Below, piece by piece: positions 19,747 to 29,270 of a stretch of 64,000 nt of DNA (positions are counted from its first letter, which is position 1; each line of letters starts with the position of its first letter). The notes beneath the pieces are model-generated. The model saw only the letters and a program-made list of their open reading frames with translations, was not told the origin of the DNA and made no database searches. Source of the DNA: JANQHO01 sp965218075 (GTDB lineage Bacteria > Bacteroidota > Bacteroidia > Flavobacteriales > Schleiferiaceae); the NCBI GenBank assembly GCA_965218075.1, contig CBDCJZ010000003.1, positions 1,178,001 through 1,242,000 on the forward strand, given 5' to 3'. A program made the position numbers and the translations under genes.

Positions 19747-20149
19747 GCAAGATATATCGCATAATAAATTAGAGCCTTGCTTAATAAATCCAACTTTCTT
19801 ATATCAAAGTGTAGAACCGTTTAAAAGTTTGGTGGCTTTTATCAATCGCAGTACGGTTTATATTCTCGCTAGTAGCGAAAAAAATATCATCCTTACCAGA
19901 AAATATCTCTCTTGAAGCGGATATAAGCTTGTAAGTGGCAATAGATATGAAAAACTTGATTCTCCCAATCATTGTCACTTCTCGTACAATCAGTTTTATG
20001 TTAAAAGAAATACCGACTTAAGTCAATACGCTGCCTGACTAAGTATTTCATTATCTTAAAAGCACGTCCTTTAAATTTTCGAGCAATAATAAATAATCAA
20101 CTATATAAATATACAAGAGTATCTTAATATAGTTGATTAAACAAGCAAA
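19747..20149. other. gene-free stretch
   Basis: About 400 bases between the peroxiredoxin gene and a dead IS1595 copy. A short run near 19850-19960 (TVYILASSEKN and following) is vaguely like a decayed GIY-YIG protein but too weak to call. Nothing else is recognisable. Confidence 0.4.
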
Positions 20150-20830
20150 GAAATGAATATACCAGATATCTATAAGAACTTTTCTAAAGAATGAGGTTTG
20201 TATAAACTATTTAGAAAGTATAAAGTTGGAGGAAAAGCCGACCTGCTCTTATTGTGGGAATGAGCACAAGACAAACGAAAAGATGGAAAATATATTATGT
20301 TCTAAATGCCATTGTACTTTCCATGTATGCATAGGCACTATTTTCATGGGACACAAATACCGTTACAAAAATGGTTTTTAGCCTTGTCGTTTGTACTAGG
20401 TGTAAAAAGGGGATATCTTCTTATTAATTGGCATGCCCTTGTGGGGTTGCACAACCTACAGCATGGTCTTATGATGAAAAGAATTCGTAAGGCAATGAAA
20501 GGAGGGGACAATACTTTACTACAAGGAATTATAGAAATGGACGAGGCCTATGTAGGTGGTAAACCACGTAAAAGCAATGTTAGAGAGACTGAATATGAAA
20601 AAGATACCTTCAATAAGAGAAGTAGAAGGAGGTAAGAGGGCTTCTATATCTAGGAATGGTAGAGAGAAAAGGATCTGTACATGCTGAAAAGACAGACAAC
20701 TCTAATAAATATGATAATCGATAATATAATGATAGGGAGCGAATGTAAATTGGAGAAAAAGTACTCCTATAACAGATGAGAATTCATCCTATAAAAGTGT
20801 AGGGGATTAGTGTATCATAAAATCATTTAA
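20150..20830 (+). mobile_element. IS1595-family insertion sequence remnant (copy 2)
   Basis: Starts with MNIPDIYKNFSKE at about 20153, runs through a zinc ribbon (CSYCGNEHK-like and CSKCHCTF in shifting frames), HGTQIPLQKWFLALSFVLG and IIEMDEAYVGGKPRK (open piece 20306-20635), and ends near VYHKII at about 20828. The sequence is closely related to copy 1 at 8040-8890 but in the opposite orientation, and it stops short of the transposase C-terminus. Multiple frameshifts and stops show it is inactive. Confidence 0.72.
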
Positions 20831-20881
20831 GCCTTTAACTTAGAATTACGTAAAATTTTCAATCTGCATAAAACTTTAAAA

Positions 20882-21646
20882 ATGAAAAGTCCGCATATAC
20901 TGTTTCTGAATATTTTAATATTCATCGTGGTTTCTTCCTGTGAGAAGAATAAAGAGGGAATAGATTGCAGCATTTATCATTGGGAATACAATGGAGAATC
21001 AAACCCCAGCACATGGGCTACATGTTTTACTGAGTGTGACGGTCAATCTCAATCACCCATAAACATTACAAACCCACAAATCGATAAAAGACTAACTCGA
21101 TTAGAAATATCTTATAAAGCTGTACCAATTAAATTAATTAACAACCAGCATACTATTGAATTTGAATACGAAAATGGAAGCAACATCAGGCTAAACGGAG
21201 AGGATTATGCACTATTACAATTTCATTTTCATACTGGTTCTGAGCATACTGTTGATGATAAGCGATTCCCCATGGAGGTTCACCTTGTTCATCAAAGCGC
21301 TTCAAATGGTCAATTAGTAGTAGTATCAGTATTCTTTTTGAACAAAGGAGCAGAAAATAAGTTTTTAAATAGCTTTATAGATCATTTGCCAGAAGCCACT
21401 GGTGATTTTTACACTTCATTCGATTTAGTAAATATTAAAGACTTATTCCCTTCTGATTCAAATTATTATACTTATAAAGGCTCATCTACCACTCCACCTT
21501 GTTCTGAAATTGTTACATGGTTTGTAATGAAAAGCCCTGTAAAGGCTTCAGGTCCACAAATCCAAAAGATGCATAAAGTTATTGGTCATAATTGCCGGCC
21601 GGTTCAGTTATTGAAAGGAAGAATCGTAAGAGAGTTTAATAAATAA
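20882..21646 (+). CDS. alpha-type carbonic anhydrase, lipoprotein
   Basis: A 254-residue alpha-carbonic anhydrase, a zinc enzyme that interconverts CO2 and bicarbonate, here exported. A signal peptide ends in a lipobox (VVSSC), so the protein is probably anchored to a membrane facing the periplasm or surface. The fold motifs are present: QSPINI, FHFHTGSEHTVD with two zinc histidines, EVHLVH with the third, and the substrate-pocket STTPPCSE. Length agrees with bacterial alpha enzymes. It starts about 50 bases after the end of a dead IS copy, which may have replaced its original upstream region. Confidence 0.93.
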   Translation: MKSPHILFLNILIFIVVSSCEKNKEGIDCSIYHWEYNGESNPSTWATCFTECDGQSQSPINITNPQIDKRLTRLEISYKAVPIKLINNQHTIEFEYENGSNIRLNGEDYALLQFHFHTGSEHTVDDKRFPMEVHLVHQSASNGQLVVVSVFFLNKGAENKFLNSFIDHLPEATGDFYTSFDLVNIKDLFPSDSNYYTYKGSSTTPPCSEIVTWFVMKSPVKASGPQIQKMHKVIGHNCRPVQLLKGRIVREFNK

Positions 21647-22055
21647 AATGGGGTTTAACGAATTTTATTCCTTGTTGCAAGCAGGGCATATTCTTTCGGC
21701 ATTGATGTCTCTGTTCCCGATATCTGTTCTCGTAATGGTTAGATTTGGTTATCTGCTGATAGGGAAAGCAAATTAGCAGGGTTATGATAATTATGATAAG
21801 TTAACTAGGAGCCATTTGAGATGAGTTGATACCAGAAGAATATACACACAAATCCAAAACTGACCCCTTTATACTATTGAGGCGATACAAAACAGTTTAT
21901 TCAAGCACTTTATAGTCCAGATTAAGGACAGAAGATTATTTAAAATCTACTGAAATGCTAATAGTACCAGTAAAAATGTCGATGTTAAAAACATGATCAA
22001 CTATCTATAAGTTTATTAGTATGGCCTTCTGTTATAGTAATCTTTTACTGCAAGA
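21647..22055. other. gene-free stretch between convergent genes
   Basis: About 410 bases. A 43-codon open frame starts with ATG at 21648, overlapping the carbonic anhydrase stop, and encodes a mostly hydrophobic peptide with no recognised family; I do not call it a gene. Otherwise nothing is seen. Confidence 0.4.
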
Positions 22056-22781
22056 TTAAGCTCCGTTCCAAATTTTCCATGCTTGTTCTGCTTGCAAAAT
22101 TAGCATTTTGCACCCGTTTATTATTTGAGCCCCACTTTGCCCTGCTTTAGTAAGCCATTTGGTTTTAGCGGGATTGTAAATCAGATCAAAAAATACATGT
22201 TTTTTTTGGATACCTCTTAAAGCCAAAGGAGGTTCTCTATCCGTTTCTGGATAAGTTCCCAGAGGAGTTGTATTGATAATCAAGTAGGTATCATGCAGAT
22301 AACTTTCGGCCTGTTTATAGGATAGCTGACCTGAAATTGGCCTGCGACTTACAATGTGAGCTTGTATATTCAATTGCTTCAAAGCATAAGCTACAGCCTT
22401 AGAAGCACCACCACTCCCTAACACTAGCGCCTGAGTATGATAACTTTTCAAATACGATTTCAAACTTTCTGTGAAACCGTAAAAATCGGTATTGAAACCA
22501 CTTAGCTTGTTTTTTTTAATTAAAATAGTGTTTACTGCTTTTATGGCTTTAGCCTGAGGGTCAAGCGTATGTAAAAAGGAAATAATCGATTCTTTGTATG
22601 GAAAGGTAATATTAAGCCCTTTTAAATCGGGATTATCCGAGACAACTCGTTCAAATTCTCTGATGTGTGAGATTTCAAAATTCTGATAAGTGTAAGGCAA
22701 GTTGAACTTGGCAAATTTCTTTTCAAAGTGTTTTTTAGAAAAAGAATGCTTTAAAGATTTACCGATCAGACCAAATTTCAA
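22056..22781 (-). CDS. aroE: shikimate dehydrogenase
   Basis: NADPH-dependent reduction of 3-dehydroshikimate to shikimate in aromatic amino acid synthesis. The protein shows KFGLIGKSLKHSFS (substrate loop), NITFPYKESI with the catalytic Lys, FNTDFYGF with the catalytic Asp, and the NADP loop VLGSGGASKAV. The longest open frame reaches back to 22874 but would overlap the upstream gene by 82 bases and add residues foreign to the family. TTG at 22781-22779, 11 bases after the upstream stop, gives about 241 residues, the usual Bacteroidota length, so I chose it. Probably co-transcribed with the DUF368 gene. Confidence 0.88.
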   Translation of the reverse strand: MKFGLIGKSLKHSFSKKHFEKKFAKFNLPYTYQNFEISHIREFERVVSDNPDLKGLNITFPYKESIISFLHTLDPQAKAIKAVNTILIKKNKLSGFNTDFYGFTESLKSYLKSYHTQALVLGSGGASKAVAYALKQLNIQAHIVSRRPISGQLSYKQAESYLHDTYLIINTTPLGTYPETDREPPLALRGIQKKHVFFDLIYNPAKTKWLTKAGQSGAQIINGCKMLILQAEQAWKIWNGA

Positions 22782-22792
22782 ATCAGAGAGCT

Positions 22793-23704
22793 TTATCGAA
22801 CAATACTTCTGGAGGATTTCTTTTCTAAAACCCAAATTATTAAAAACCCAGCCAATGCAGTAGCTATAGCCCATATTAATTTTGGGTCTTCATCAAACTG
22901 ACTGGGCAATACGCTTTTTTGTACCAAAGGAACAACTTCTCCATGTCGATCAAGAGTAGTTTTTAAATCCTGTTTCCAAGGCCATACTTTATTGAGCGAG
23001 CCTATCATGAAGCCAGCTAGAATAGCAATGGTAAGATCTTTATAATGCTTGAACATCCAAAAGAGCAAGCGTGAGAAAGTGAGCAGCCCAGTTATGCAAC
23101 CCAGAATAAATATTATAATTACATCTATTCTTAGAGATGACAGAGATTCAATAATGAATCTGTATTTACCCATTAGCAAAAGAATGAAGCTACCGGAAAT
23201 TCCTGGCAGTATCATAGCAAAAATGGCAGTTGTACCAGATAGAAAGATAAACCAGTAAGCTTCAGGTGTTTGAGCAGGTGAAACTACGGTAATGCCATAA
23301 GCAATTGCAATACCAAGCATCAACCCGATACCTCTCTCTTTATTCCAGTTAACAACGCGTTTACCAATAAAAAATGCACTGGCCATTATGAGGCCAAAAA
23401 AGAAAGACCAAACTAAAACCGGCTGATTTTCTAATAAATAATTAATTCCTTTAGCCAAACTGAACACGCTGATTATGACACCAGAAAAGAGAGTAAGCAA
23501 GAAGCCCCCATTAATGTAATTCCATGTTGCGGTTGTTCCTTCTTTAAAAAGCTTGTGTATCGCCCTAGCATTTATCGACTTCAGCGCTTGAATTAATTCC
23601 TCGTAAATACCCGTAATAAATGCTATCGTACCGCCGCTTACACCGGGAACTACATCTGCGGCTCCCATAGCAATGCCTTTTAGAAAAAGAAATACACGTG
23701 ACAT
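22793..23704 (-). CDS. DUF368 membrane protein (candidate undecaprenyl-phosphate translocase)
   Basis: A 303-residue protein with eight or more hydrophobic segments. The signature MGAADVVPGVSGGTIAFITGIYEELI at its N-terminus and the repeated half-motif MILPGISGSFILLLMGKY are diagnostic for DUF368. A member of this family (PopT) has been reported to recycle undecaprenyl phosphate across the membrane for cell-wall and glycan synthesis. The role here is inferred from family only. It is followed by aroE after 11 bases. Confidence 0.85.
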   Translation of the reverse strand: MSRVFLFLKGIAMGAADVVPGVSGGTIAFITGIYEELIQALKSINARAIHKLFKEGTTATWNYINGGFLLTLFSGVIISVFSLAKGINYLLENQPVLVWSFFFGLIMASAFFIGKRVVNWNKERGIGLMLGIAIAYGITVVSPAQTPEAYWFIFLSGTTAIFAMILPGISGSFILLLMGKYRFIIESLSSLRIDVIIIFILGCITGLLTFSRLLFWMFKHYKDLTIAILAGFMIGSLNKVWPWKQDLKTTLDRHGEVVPLVQKSVLPSQFDEDPKLIWAIATALAGFLIIWVLEKKSSRSIVR

Positions 23705-23739
23705 GAGTTTAATATGCCCCCAAAGAAAATAAAAAAGGC

Positions 23740-24249
23740 TATACTAGTTGGTTTACCAATATAGAAACAACAACTGAGTGGTTTGCAAGCTTGGGGAATA
23801 ACTCAAAAAGCAAAGCGAGACTCATCCATTCCCAGAAGAGCAAAAAATCTCTTTAAATCGACTGCTGCTCTTGATAAACAACTTCCTCTAAAGAACAAGA
23901 GATAGCCATTGATGGTGTTTAAGATTGATATCCAAAATTACAGCAGGTCGAAAGCCCTTATAAAATCATGTGTTAACAGACTCTAATAAAACGGAAACCA
24001 TTGAGCTTGCAAACAAAAGCAGTTTTAGCTTAGTGGCTACTATCGTTAGCAGGGACATAGAGAAAGCCATACGGATTGCAGAGCAAATAGAAGATGGAGC
24101 TATTTTTATCAATGAAGCGGGTTAAATCTGACCCACTACTTACCTTATTGATGGAACACAAACAGATCCGGTTTATGGATAGAAATTTCTCAAAATTTGG
24201 GTATAAAAAGTTCGTAAATATTAAAACCGTGCATATAAATAAGCTCTAG
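23740..24249 (+). pseudogene. aldehyde dehydrogenase remnant (succinate-semialdehyde dehydrogenase-like)
   Basis: Bases 23991-24125 encode TETIELANKSSFSLVATIVS and RDIEKAIRIAEQIEDGAIFINEAG, then a stop. In the next frame VKSDPLLT, FSKFGYKKFVNIKTVHI and a stop at about 24249 complete the family C-terminus (compare FINxxVKSDPRLPFGG and FVNIKTV in succinate-semialdehyde dehydrogenases). Upstream, LQAWGITQKAKRD and the following residues resemble the enzyme N-terminus, so most of the middle, including the catalytic Cys, is deleted. Confidence 0.6.
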
Positions 24250-24305
24250 AAAATATCAATAAACGCTTCGTTATGAAAGTTACTAATTATTTAACTTATA
24301 GGAAT

Positions 24306-24494
24306 CTAAAGTATTCTTTTGAGCATATAAAAAAGAAAAAGCAGGAGCACTATCCCAACCAGAATATAAATAGAACCTCCGTAGTGCAATTTGTGCAACT
24401 TTAAATCTTTGCGGTAACTCCAAAGCACATATACCACAAAGAGAGTCATAAAAACTCCAGCAAATATCCAATGTCCTCTATTAATATCTTCCAT
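24306..24494 (-). CDS. small two-TM membrane protein, unknown function
   Basis: 62 residues with two hydrophobic helices (WIFAGVFMTLFVVYVLW and SIYILVGIVLLLFLFYML) separated by a basic loop. No family is recognised with certainty, though similar short proteins are common in Bacteroidota. Its start is 36 bases from the divergently read MazG-like gene when that gene starts at 24531. A real gene is likely because both helices and the loop look selected, but coding status is uncertain. Confidence 0.5.
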   Translation of the reverse strand: MEDINRGHWIFAGVFMTLFVVYVLWSYRKDLKLHKLHYGGSIYILVGIVLLLFLFYMLKRIL

Positions 24495-24530
24495 AGTAAA
24501 TTTGGAAATTTAAGACAAAGAATACCGTTC

Positions 24531-24938
24531 ATGAGAAGACAAATTAGCCAGGTTGCTCGCTTTCACCAGGCTTTTAAAATCAGTAATGAGAATAAGCCGA
24601 AAGCTCGAGTAGGGAAAGAGGTATATCAGCTACGTTACAATCTAATGAAAGAAGAGAATGAAGAGTACTTGAAAGCAGCTCAACAAGGTGATTTGGCAGA
24701 AATAGCTGACGCTCTAGGGGATATGATTTATATATTATGTGGAACCATTTTGAAACATGGCCTACAGCATATTATTGAAGAGGTTTTTGAGGAAATTCAA
24801 AGGAGCAATATGTCTAAACTTAACAGTAGAGGAAAGCCGATATACAGAAAAGATGGCAAAGTGATGAAAAGCGAATTGTATATCCGTCCCGATATTAAGT
24901 CCATTTTAGAGAGGCATATATTGGAACTAAGAAGTTAA
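24531..24938 (+). CDS. MazG-like nucleotide pyrophosphohydrolase family protein
   Basis: About 135 residues of the all-alpha NTP pyrophosphatase (MazG/phosphoribosyl-ATP pyrophosphohydrolase-like) superfamily. The metal-binding pattern is seen in MKEENEEYLKAA (ExxE) and EIADALGDMIYILCGT (ExxD); GKPIYRKDGKVMKSELYIRPDI is a conserved tail of this branch. The open frame extends back to 24471, but the family starts at MRRQISQVARFH, so ATG 24531 was chosen; this also removes the overlap with the divergent small membrane protein. The substrate is unknown; such proteins hydrolyse non-canonical or excess nucleotides. Confidence 0.78.
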   Translation: MRRQISQVARFHQAFKISNENKPKARVGKEVYQLRYNLMKEENEEYLKAAQQGDLAEIADALGDMIYILCGTILKHGLQHIIEEVFEEIQRSNMSKLNSRGKPIYRKDGKVMKSELYIRPDIKSILERHILELRS

Positions 24939-25232
24939 AAAGTCCAGCTGTATTTTAAAAGCTCAAGGTGACTTCTACATTATAATTTCATTATAGTAGT
25001 CCTACAGCAAACTTTCCAGTTTTTCTTTTGTTTGATCAATTCAAGTTGTTGCTGATTGTAAAAGCCAACTGTTTGCATGTCCCATTTTATGTTCAGTTAT
25101 ATTTATTATTTAGTATTGAAATTAGATTTTTACTCAAAAAGTAAATTAGGCAAACCAGTGTATAAACTGCTGTCCAAGTAGTTAGCACAAGCTTGCAGAA
25201 TAGTACTAGATTTGTCAAAACCACAAACAATC

Positions 25233-26543
25233 GTGAAAAAAGCAGTATTCTTACCCACATTACTTTTCACTCTGCCATTACTGACCCAGGAAAGCCCCGT
25301 TATTTCGAGCGCTATTATAGCCTTGGATCACAACAATGATTTAAAATCGGCAAAAGAATATATAGATCAGGCAGAGGAAATGATCGGGGAAAAAAATCTT
25401 AGTGAAATACGGTATAAAGACTTGAGAAAATTCTATTACTATAAGGGCAAAATTAATTACAGAGTGTATATAAGCGATGACGAGACCATCAAATTAATGG
25501 ACCACAATGCCCTGCAAAAAGCCTATGAAGGCTATAAAAAAACTTTAGATTATGAGAAAGAAATCGGTAAAATTCGCTATACCGATGAGGCTAAATCAGA
25601 GATACAATACGTGGCTAATGATTATACACAAAGGGGTATTGCCCGATCACAGTCCGGAGACTATGATGGAGCTTATGAAGATTTTATAAAAGCTTATCAG
25701 ATTAAAAGGTTATCTTTTATAGGAGTGGTGGATACCGCCATGCTTTATAACGCTGCTTTGATAGCTCAAAATGCCGAAAAGACCCACGAAGCTATCATGC
25801 TTATTCAGAAATTAATCGATTTAGGCTACAAAGGGGTAACTTACCAGGCTACCGAAGTAGAAACTGGTGAAGTAGTTGATTTTACCAGTAAGAAACAAAT
25901 GAAAGGGGCTGTAGCTACCGGCAAGTTTAGAGATTCACTCATACAAGGTGATTTGAGGGCTGATCTTTATGCCAATATTGCTAATTTGTATTTAAGAAAC
26001 AAAGACACTGTAAAATACGAGGAATACATTGAGAAAGGACGTACCAAATTTCCTAAAAATGAGAGACTGCTAAGAGCAGAGCTCCAAATCTTCCTTGAGA
26101 ATAAAGAATTTGATAAAGCCATGGCTAGCTTGAACCAAGCTATAGTAGAATATCTTGACAATGCAGTTTTTTATTACATCAAAGGATATATTTTACATAC
26201 TGAAGTGAAAGACCTGGAAAAGACTCTTCAGGCTTATGGCAAAGCAATTGAAGCTGATTCGGAATATCTGGAACCGCGATATATGTCCGGATTATTATAT
26301 GTGGACGAGGCTAACGATATTACTGGGCAGATGAACTCGTTAAAGCTCAGTGAGAAAATTAAATATAAAGAATTGCAGGAAAAACAAAAGTTGGTTTTTG
26401 AAAATGCACTATTACACTTTAAAGAAGCTTACCGAATAAATCCCAGGGATAAGGAAACGCTAAATGCGCTAAAAGAAATATACTACAAGTTAAAGATGTA
26501 CGATGAGGTTGAGAACATCCAGGAAGAAATAGATGCTATGTAG
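25233..26543 (+). CDS. secreted TPR-repeat protein
   Basis: About 436 residues. The frame opens with TTG at 25212, but GTG at 25233 gives a clean signal peptide (VKKAVFLPTLLFTLPLLTQ), so I prefer it. Tetratricopeptide-like helices fill the rest: ARSQSGDYDGAYEDFIKAYQ, FDKAMASLNQAIVEY, LEKTLQAYGKAIEAD and ALLHFKEAYRINPRDKETL. It is likely a periplasmic or outer-membrane-associated scaffolding protein of Bacteroidota type. No catalytic motif is seen. It is read alone, after a gene-free stretch of about 290 bases. Confidence 0.8.
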   Translation: MKKAVFLPTLLFTLPLLTQESPVISSAIIALDHNNDLKSAKEYIDQAEEMIGEKNLSEIRYKDLRKFYYYKGKINYRVYISDDETIKLMDHNALQKAYEGYKKTLDYEKEIGKIRYTDEAKSEIQYVANDYTQRGIARSQSGDYDGAYEDFIKAYQIKRLSFIGVVDTAMLYNAALIAQNAEKTHEAIMLIQKLIDLGYKGVTYQATEVETGEVVDFTSKKQMKGAVATGKFRDSLIQGDLRADLYANIANLYLRNKDTVKYEEYIEKGRTKFPKNERLLRAELQIFLENKEFDKAMASLNQAIVEYLDNAVFYYIKGYILHTEVKDLEKTLQAYGKAIEADSEYLEPRYMSGLLYVDEANDITGQMNSLKLSEKIKYKELQEKQKLVFENALLHFKEAYRINPRDKETLNALKEIYYKLKMYDEVENIQEEIDAM

Positions 26544-27149
26544 CGGATGGAATTCAATTTAAGAATAATTGCCTAGGCAAGAACATGCCTACAAATAGGC
26601 ACATATAAAATCAGAAAAGCCGCTGCAATACTAAGCTTTTTAAGCTCTATATATTTAATCAGCTACCTAGGCCAGAAATAATACGATTAGAATTGTCCTG
26701 CAATGTCTATAAAATATAACAAATTAAATCATTATAAGGTTAAAAATAATTCGTTGTTTTTATGCCGATATTACTGCACGTCATTATTACTGTACTTTCG
26801 GGTATCAATCCCAAACGCCATCAATGGACTATCTCTTGCTCTTTAGGGGGAATATTACCTATCAAGAGCAACGAGTTAATTTAAAGAGATCTTTTGCTAT
26901 CATGAAATTAGATGAATCTCATGAAGTGCATGTCTCTAAAGGTTCTGTTCTTGCAATTAAAGGCACCATTACAGAGATGACGATCTGGCTGAAATCGTAG
27001 TCAGCCTCAAAGAAAAAGCCATGAGAATAGCAGAAAAGTGAGTGTAAGTCTATTTTCAAAACTGATTTTGAATTTAAAGGGTACAGCAGATATAAGCTGA
27101 GATTTTCAAAACTAGAGGATTTATGCCTACCTGGATACATCAAGGGAAA
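26544..27149. other. gene-free stretch
   Basis: About 600 bases after the TPR gene. A broken reading frame begins near 26902 (MKLDESHEVHVSKG) and may be part of the secreted-protein remnant described next. No intact gene is present. Confidence 0.4.
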
Positions 27150-27335
27150 AGCGGCTATTGATATCTTTGATGGGAATGGAGCTTTTGGGTCAATAAAAAT
27201 AGTGAAGGGAATGACATGATGCAACTGGATATGAGTGCATTAGCTCAGGGAGTATATCTGCTCAAGATAAGCTGGGGACAAAAGGAGGCTATACACCCAG
27301 AAGATTATCAACTAACAATGAATAAAAATGAAAAT
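27150..27335 (+). pseudogene. type IX secretion sorting domain remnant (second)
   Basis: In shifting frames the plus strand reads KAAIDIFDGNGAFGSIKIV, then MMQLDMSALAQGVYLLKISWGQKEA, then a frame change and RRLS. This is the ending of a type A Por-secretion sorting domain (IxIFDxxG ... LDMSxLxxGVYLLKI). It marks a second lost surface or secreted protein. The rest of the cargo cannot be reconstructed. Confidence 0.5.
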
Positions 27336-27475
27336 GAGAAGGGTAATTACAACAGCAAGCATAGTGTTAGGAGAAGTAGCATTAGGTAATGCTTAACTAA
27401 GTGAGGGCAATCCCGGAATGAATGCGGTTCCTTCTAGAGAGCTTTATCTCGTCATGTTATCTTAAAAAAATCTGA

Positions 27476-28795
27476 TCACTTAAATAGTCGCATGATATCG
27501 TTACCATTGGCCAGTATTATTAATCCCAAAAGAAGGACGAATCCCGTTATTTGAGCATATTCCAGTACCTTTTCAGAGGGTTTTCGGCCAGTTATCATTT
27601 CCCATAATACAAATATCACATGTCCACCATCTAAAGCTGGAATAGGTAAGATGTTGAGGAATGCCAACACGATACTGAGAAAAGCCGTAAATGCCCAGAA
27701 TCTTTCCCAATTCCATACGGTGTCAAATTGCTTAGCTATCATAATAACTCCCCCCACTTCCTTGTATGCCTCAGTTTTGGGATTTACTATTAGTCTAATT
27801 TGACGAACATAATCTCCCAAAACAGAAAAGGCTTTATTAATTCCCACGGGGAAAGATTGAAAAAAAGTGTATTTCTTTGCTTCTAACTCAAAAAAACGAC
27901 TAAGCGGTTTACTGTAAACCCCTATTTTACCACTGGAAGACACCTTAAAAGTAAAATCCCGCGGGATTCCTGCCCGATAAACAGTAAGGGAAATAGTATT
28001 ATTCTTATTTTCAGGTATTTTCTCAAGGTATTCATCAAAAAAGATGATTCTTTCTCCGTTTAAGGCTACAACTGAATCTCCTAATTCCAAACCAGCAATT
28101 TTAGCCACTGACGAATCAGTAAAGCCGCCTACTACATAGGGTACCCTTATATCAATCAGCGATTGCTGAGCTTTAATGAGGGATTTCTTTTTCTCACTGG
28201 GAATTGTAATCTCTTTTACTTTACCATTCCTTTCCAGCATTACCTTTCCTTTCTCACTTAAAAGTAGCTCTAAAGGTATCTCAGAGAATTTTTCAATCTT
28301 TTTATCGTCTATGGAAATTATTTTATCGCCGTCTCTTAGTCCCAATGTCTCTGCAGTGCTATCGGCGGTGATTCCGTATTTCAGGCTATCGTTGGGTAAG
28401 TATCGTTCGCCATAATACATCATTATACCGGCATAAATCGCAATAGCCATAATCATATTTACAGTAACCCCACCAATCATAATAACAAGGCGCTGGCTGG
28501 CTGGCTTAGAGCGAAATTCCCAAGATTTTAGGGATTGAGCCATTTGTTCTTTATCCATGCTTTCATCTATCATTCCAGCTATTTTTACATAGCCTCCTAA
28601 AGGGAGCCAGCCGATACCATACTCTGTTTCACCTATCTTTTTTTTAAAAAGAGAAAACCATGGGTTAAAAAAGAGATAAAACTTTTCTACTTTGGTTTTA
28701 AAGATCTTAGCCGGTATAAAATGGCCTAATTCATGAAGTATAATGAGCAACAAAAGACTGAAAATAAACTGTGACGCCTGTATGAGAATACCCAT
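27476..28795 (-). CDS. rseP: RIP metalloprotease RseP (site-2 protease)
   Basis: A 439-residue intramembrane zinc protease that cleaves membrane-bound anti-sigma factors or signal-peptide remnants. HELGH at residues 21-25 in the first helix is the zinc and catalytic motif, and NILPIPALDGGHV near the end supplies the third ligand. Two PDZ-like domains lie between (around GLRDGDKIISIDDKKIE and GLELGDSVVALNGERI), as in Escherichia coli RseP. A damaged copy of part of this gene is present at about 31745-31822, on the far side of the polysaccharide cassette. Confidence 0.94.
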   Translation of the reverse strand: MGILIQASQFIFSLLLLIILHELGHFIPAKIFKTKVEKFYLFFNPWFSLFKKKIGETEYGIGWLPLGGYVKIAGMIDESMDKEQMAQSLKSWEFRSKPASQRLVIMIGGVTVNMIMAIAIYAGIMMYYGERYLPNDSLKYGITADSTAETLGLRDGDKIISIDDKKIEKFSEIPLELLLSEKGKVMLERNGKVKEITIPSEKKKSLIKAQQSLIDIRVPYVVGGFTDSSVAKIAGLELGDSVVALNGERIIFFDEYLEKIPENKNNTISLTVYRAGIPRDFTFKVSSSGKIGVYSKPLSRFFELEAKKYTFFQSFPVGINKAFSVLGDYVRQIRLIVNPKTEAYKEVGGVIMIAKQFDTVWNWERFWAFTAFLSIVLAFLNILPIPALDGGHVIFVLWEMITGRKPSEKVLEYAQITGFVLLLGLIILANGNDIMRLFK

Positions 28796-29270
28796 TTATC
28801 TACATTATAGTAATTAAGGAGAATACCGTATTGGTTTTAAATAACTTTAATTCGCAAATTTATTGATTGCACTTCTACTTATCGGGTAATATTTCTTGGC
28901 TCTAGATAACTTTAGCATCATGGAGTACCTGCTAAGGTATGATAAATAAAGGGGGAACAGGTATTACCAAAGATTCACACATTTTTAGAATGAAAATTTA
29001 GAGAGATTTTAAAGTGTTTTTCTCTGAATATAACGGCTCCATACGAGGTCTAGCAGAATTAAAATGAGTTTCCGCTGGAAGTGGAGGAGTTGGTTTAGAT
29101 TTAACAATAGAAAAGAAGATAGTCACAGAATTTTACCAAATATTTTTAGAAAAAGTATATCCTCACAATTGCTTTAGCTTATACCAACTAAACACGGCAA
29201 TTAGTGGAAAAAGGATATTTTTTCATGCTTGTATTTTTAAGTGAATTTTTAATTCTAATGACTTAAAAAT
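28796..29270. other. gene-free stretch with a duplicated gene end
   Basis: Upstream of rseP. Bases 28851-28897 resemble 31820-31866, the stop region of the secreted-protein gene at 31844 (minus strand KKYYPDK-stop is readable here too). The rest, to 29270, is AT-rich without recognisable genes. Confidence 0.55.
28851..28897 (-). repeat. duplicated 3' end of the secreted-protein gene
   Basis: About 45 bases align to 31820-31866 with a handful of mismatches, and the minus strand still encodes KYYPDK plus a stop, the exact end of the protein encoded at 31844-33565. It forms one arm of the duplication around the cassette at 29271-31385. Confidence 0.6.

Noticed and set aside
19850..19990. GIY-YIG endonuclease fragment
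   Set aside because: Only a short, ambiguous similarity; no catalytic residues can be placed.
22782..22874. Longer N-terminus for aroE
   Set aside because: It would overlap the DUF368 gene by 82 bases and add residues not seen at the start of the family; TTG at 22781 fits better.
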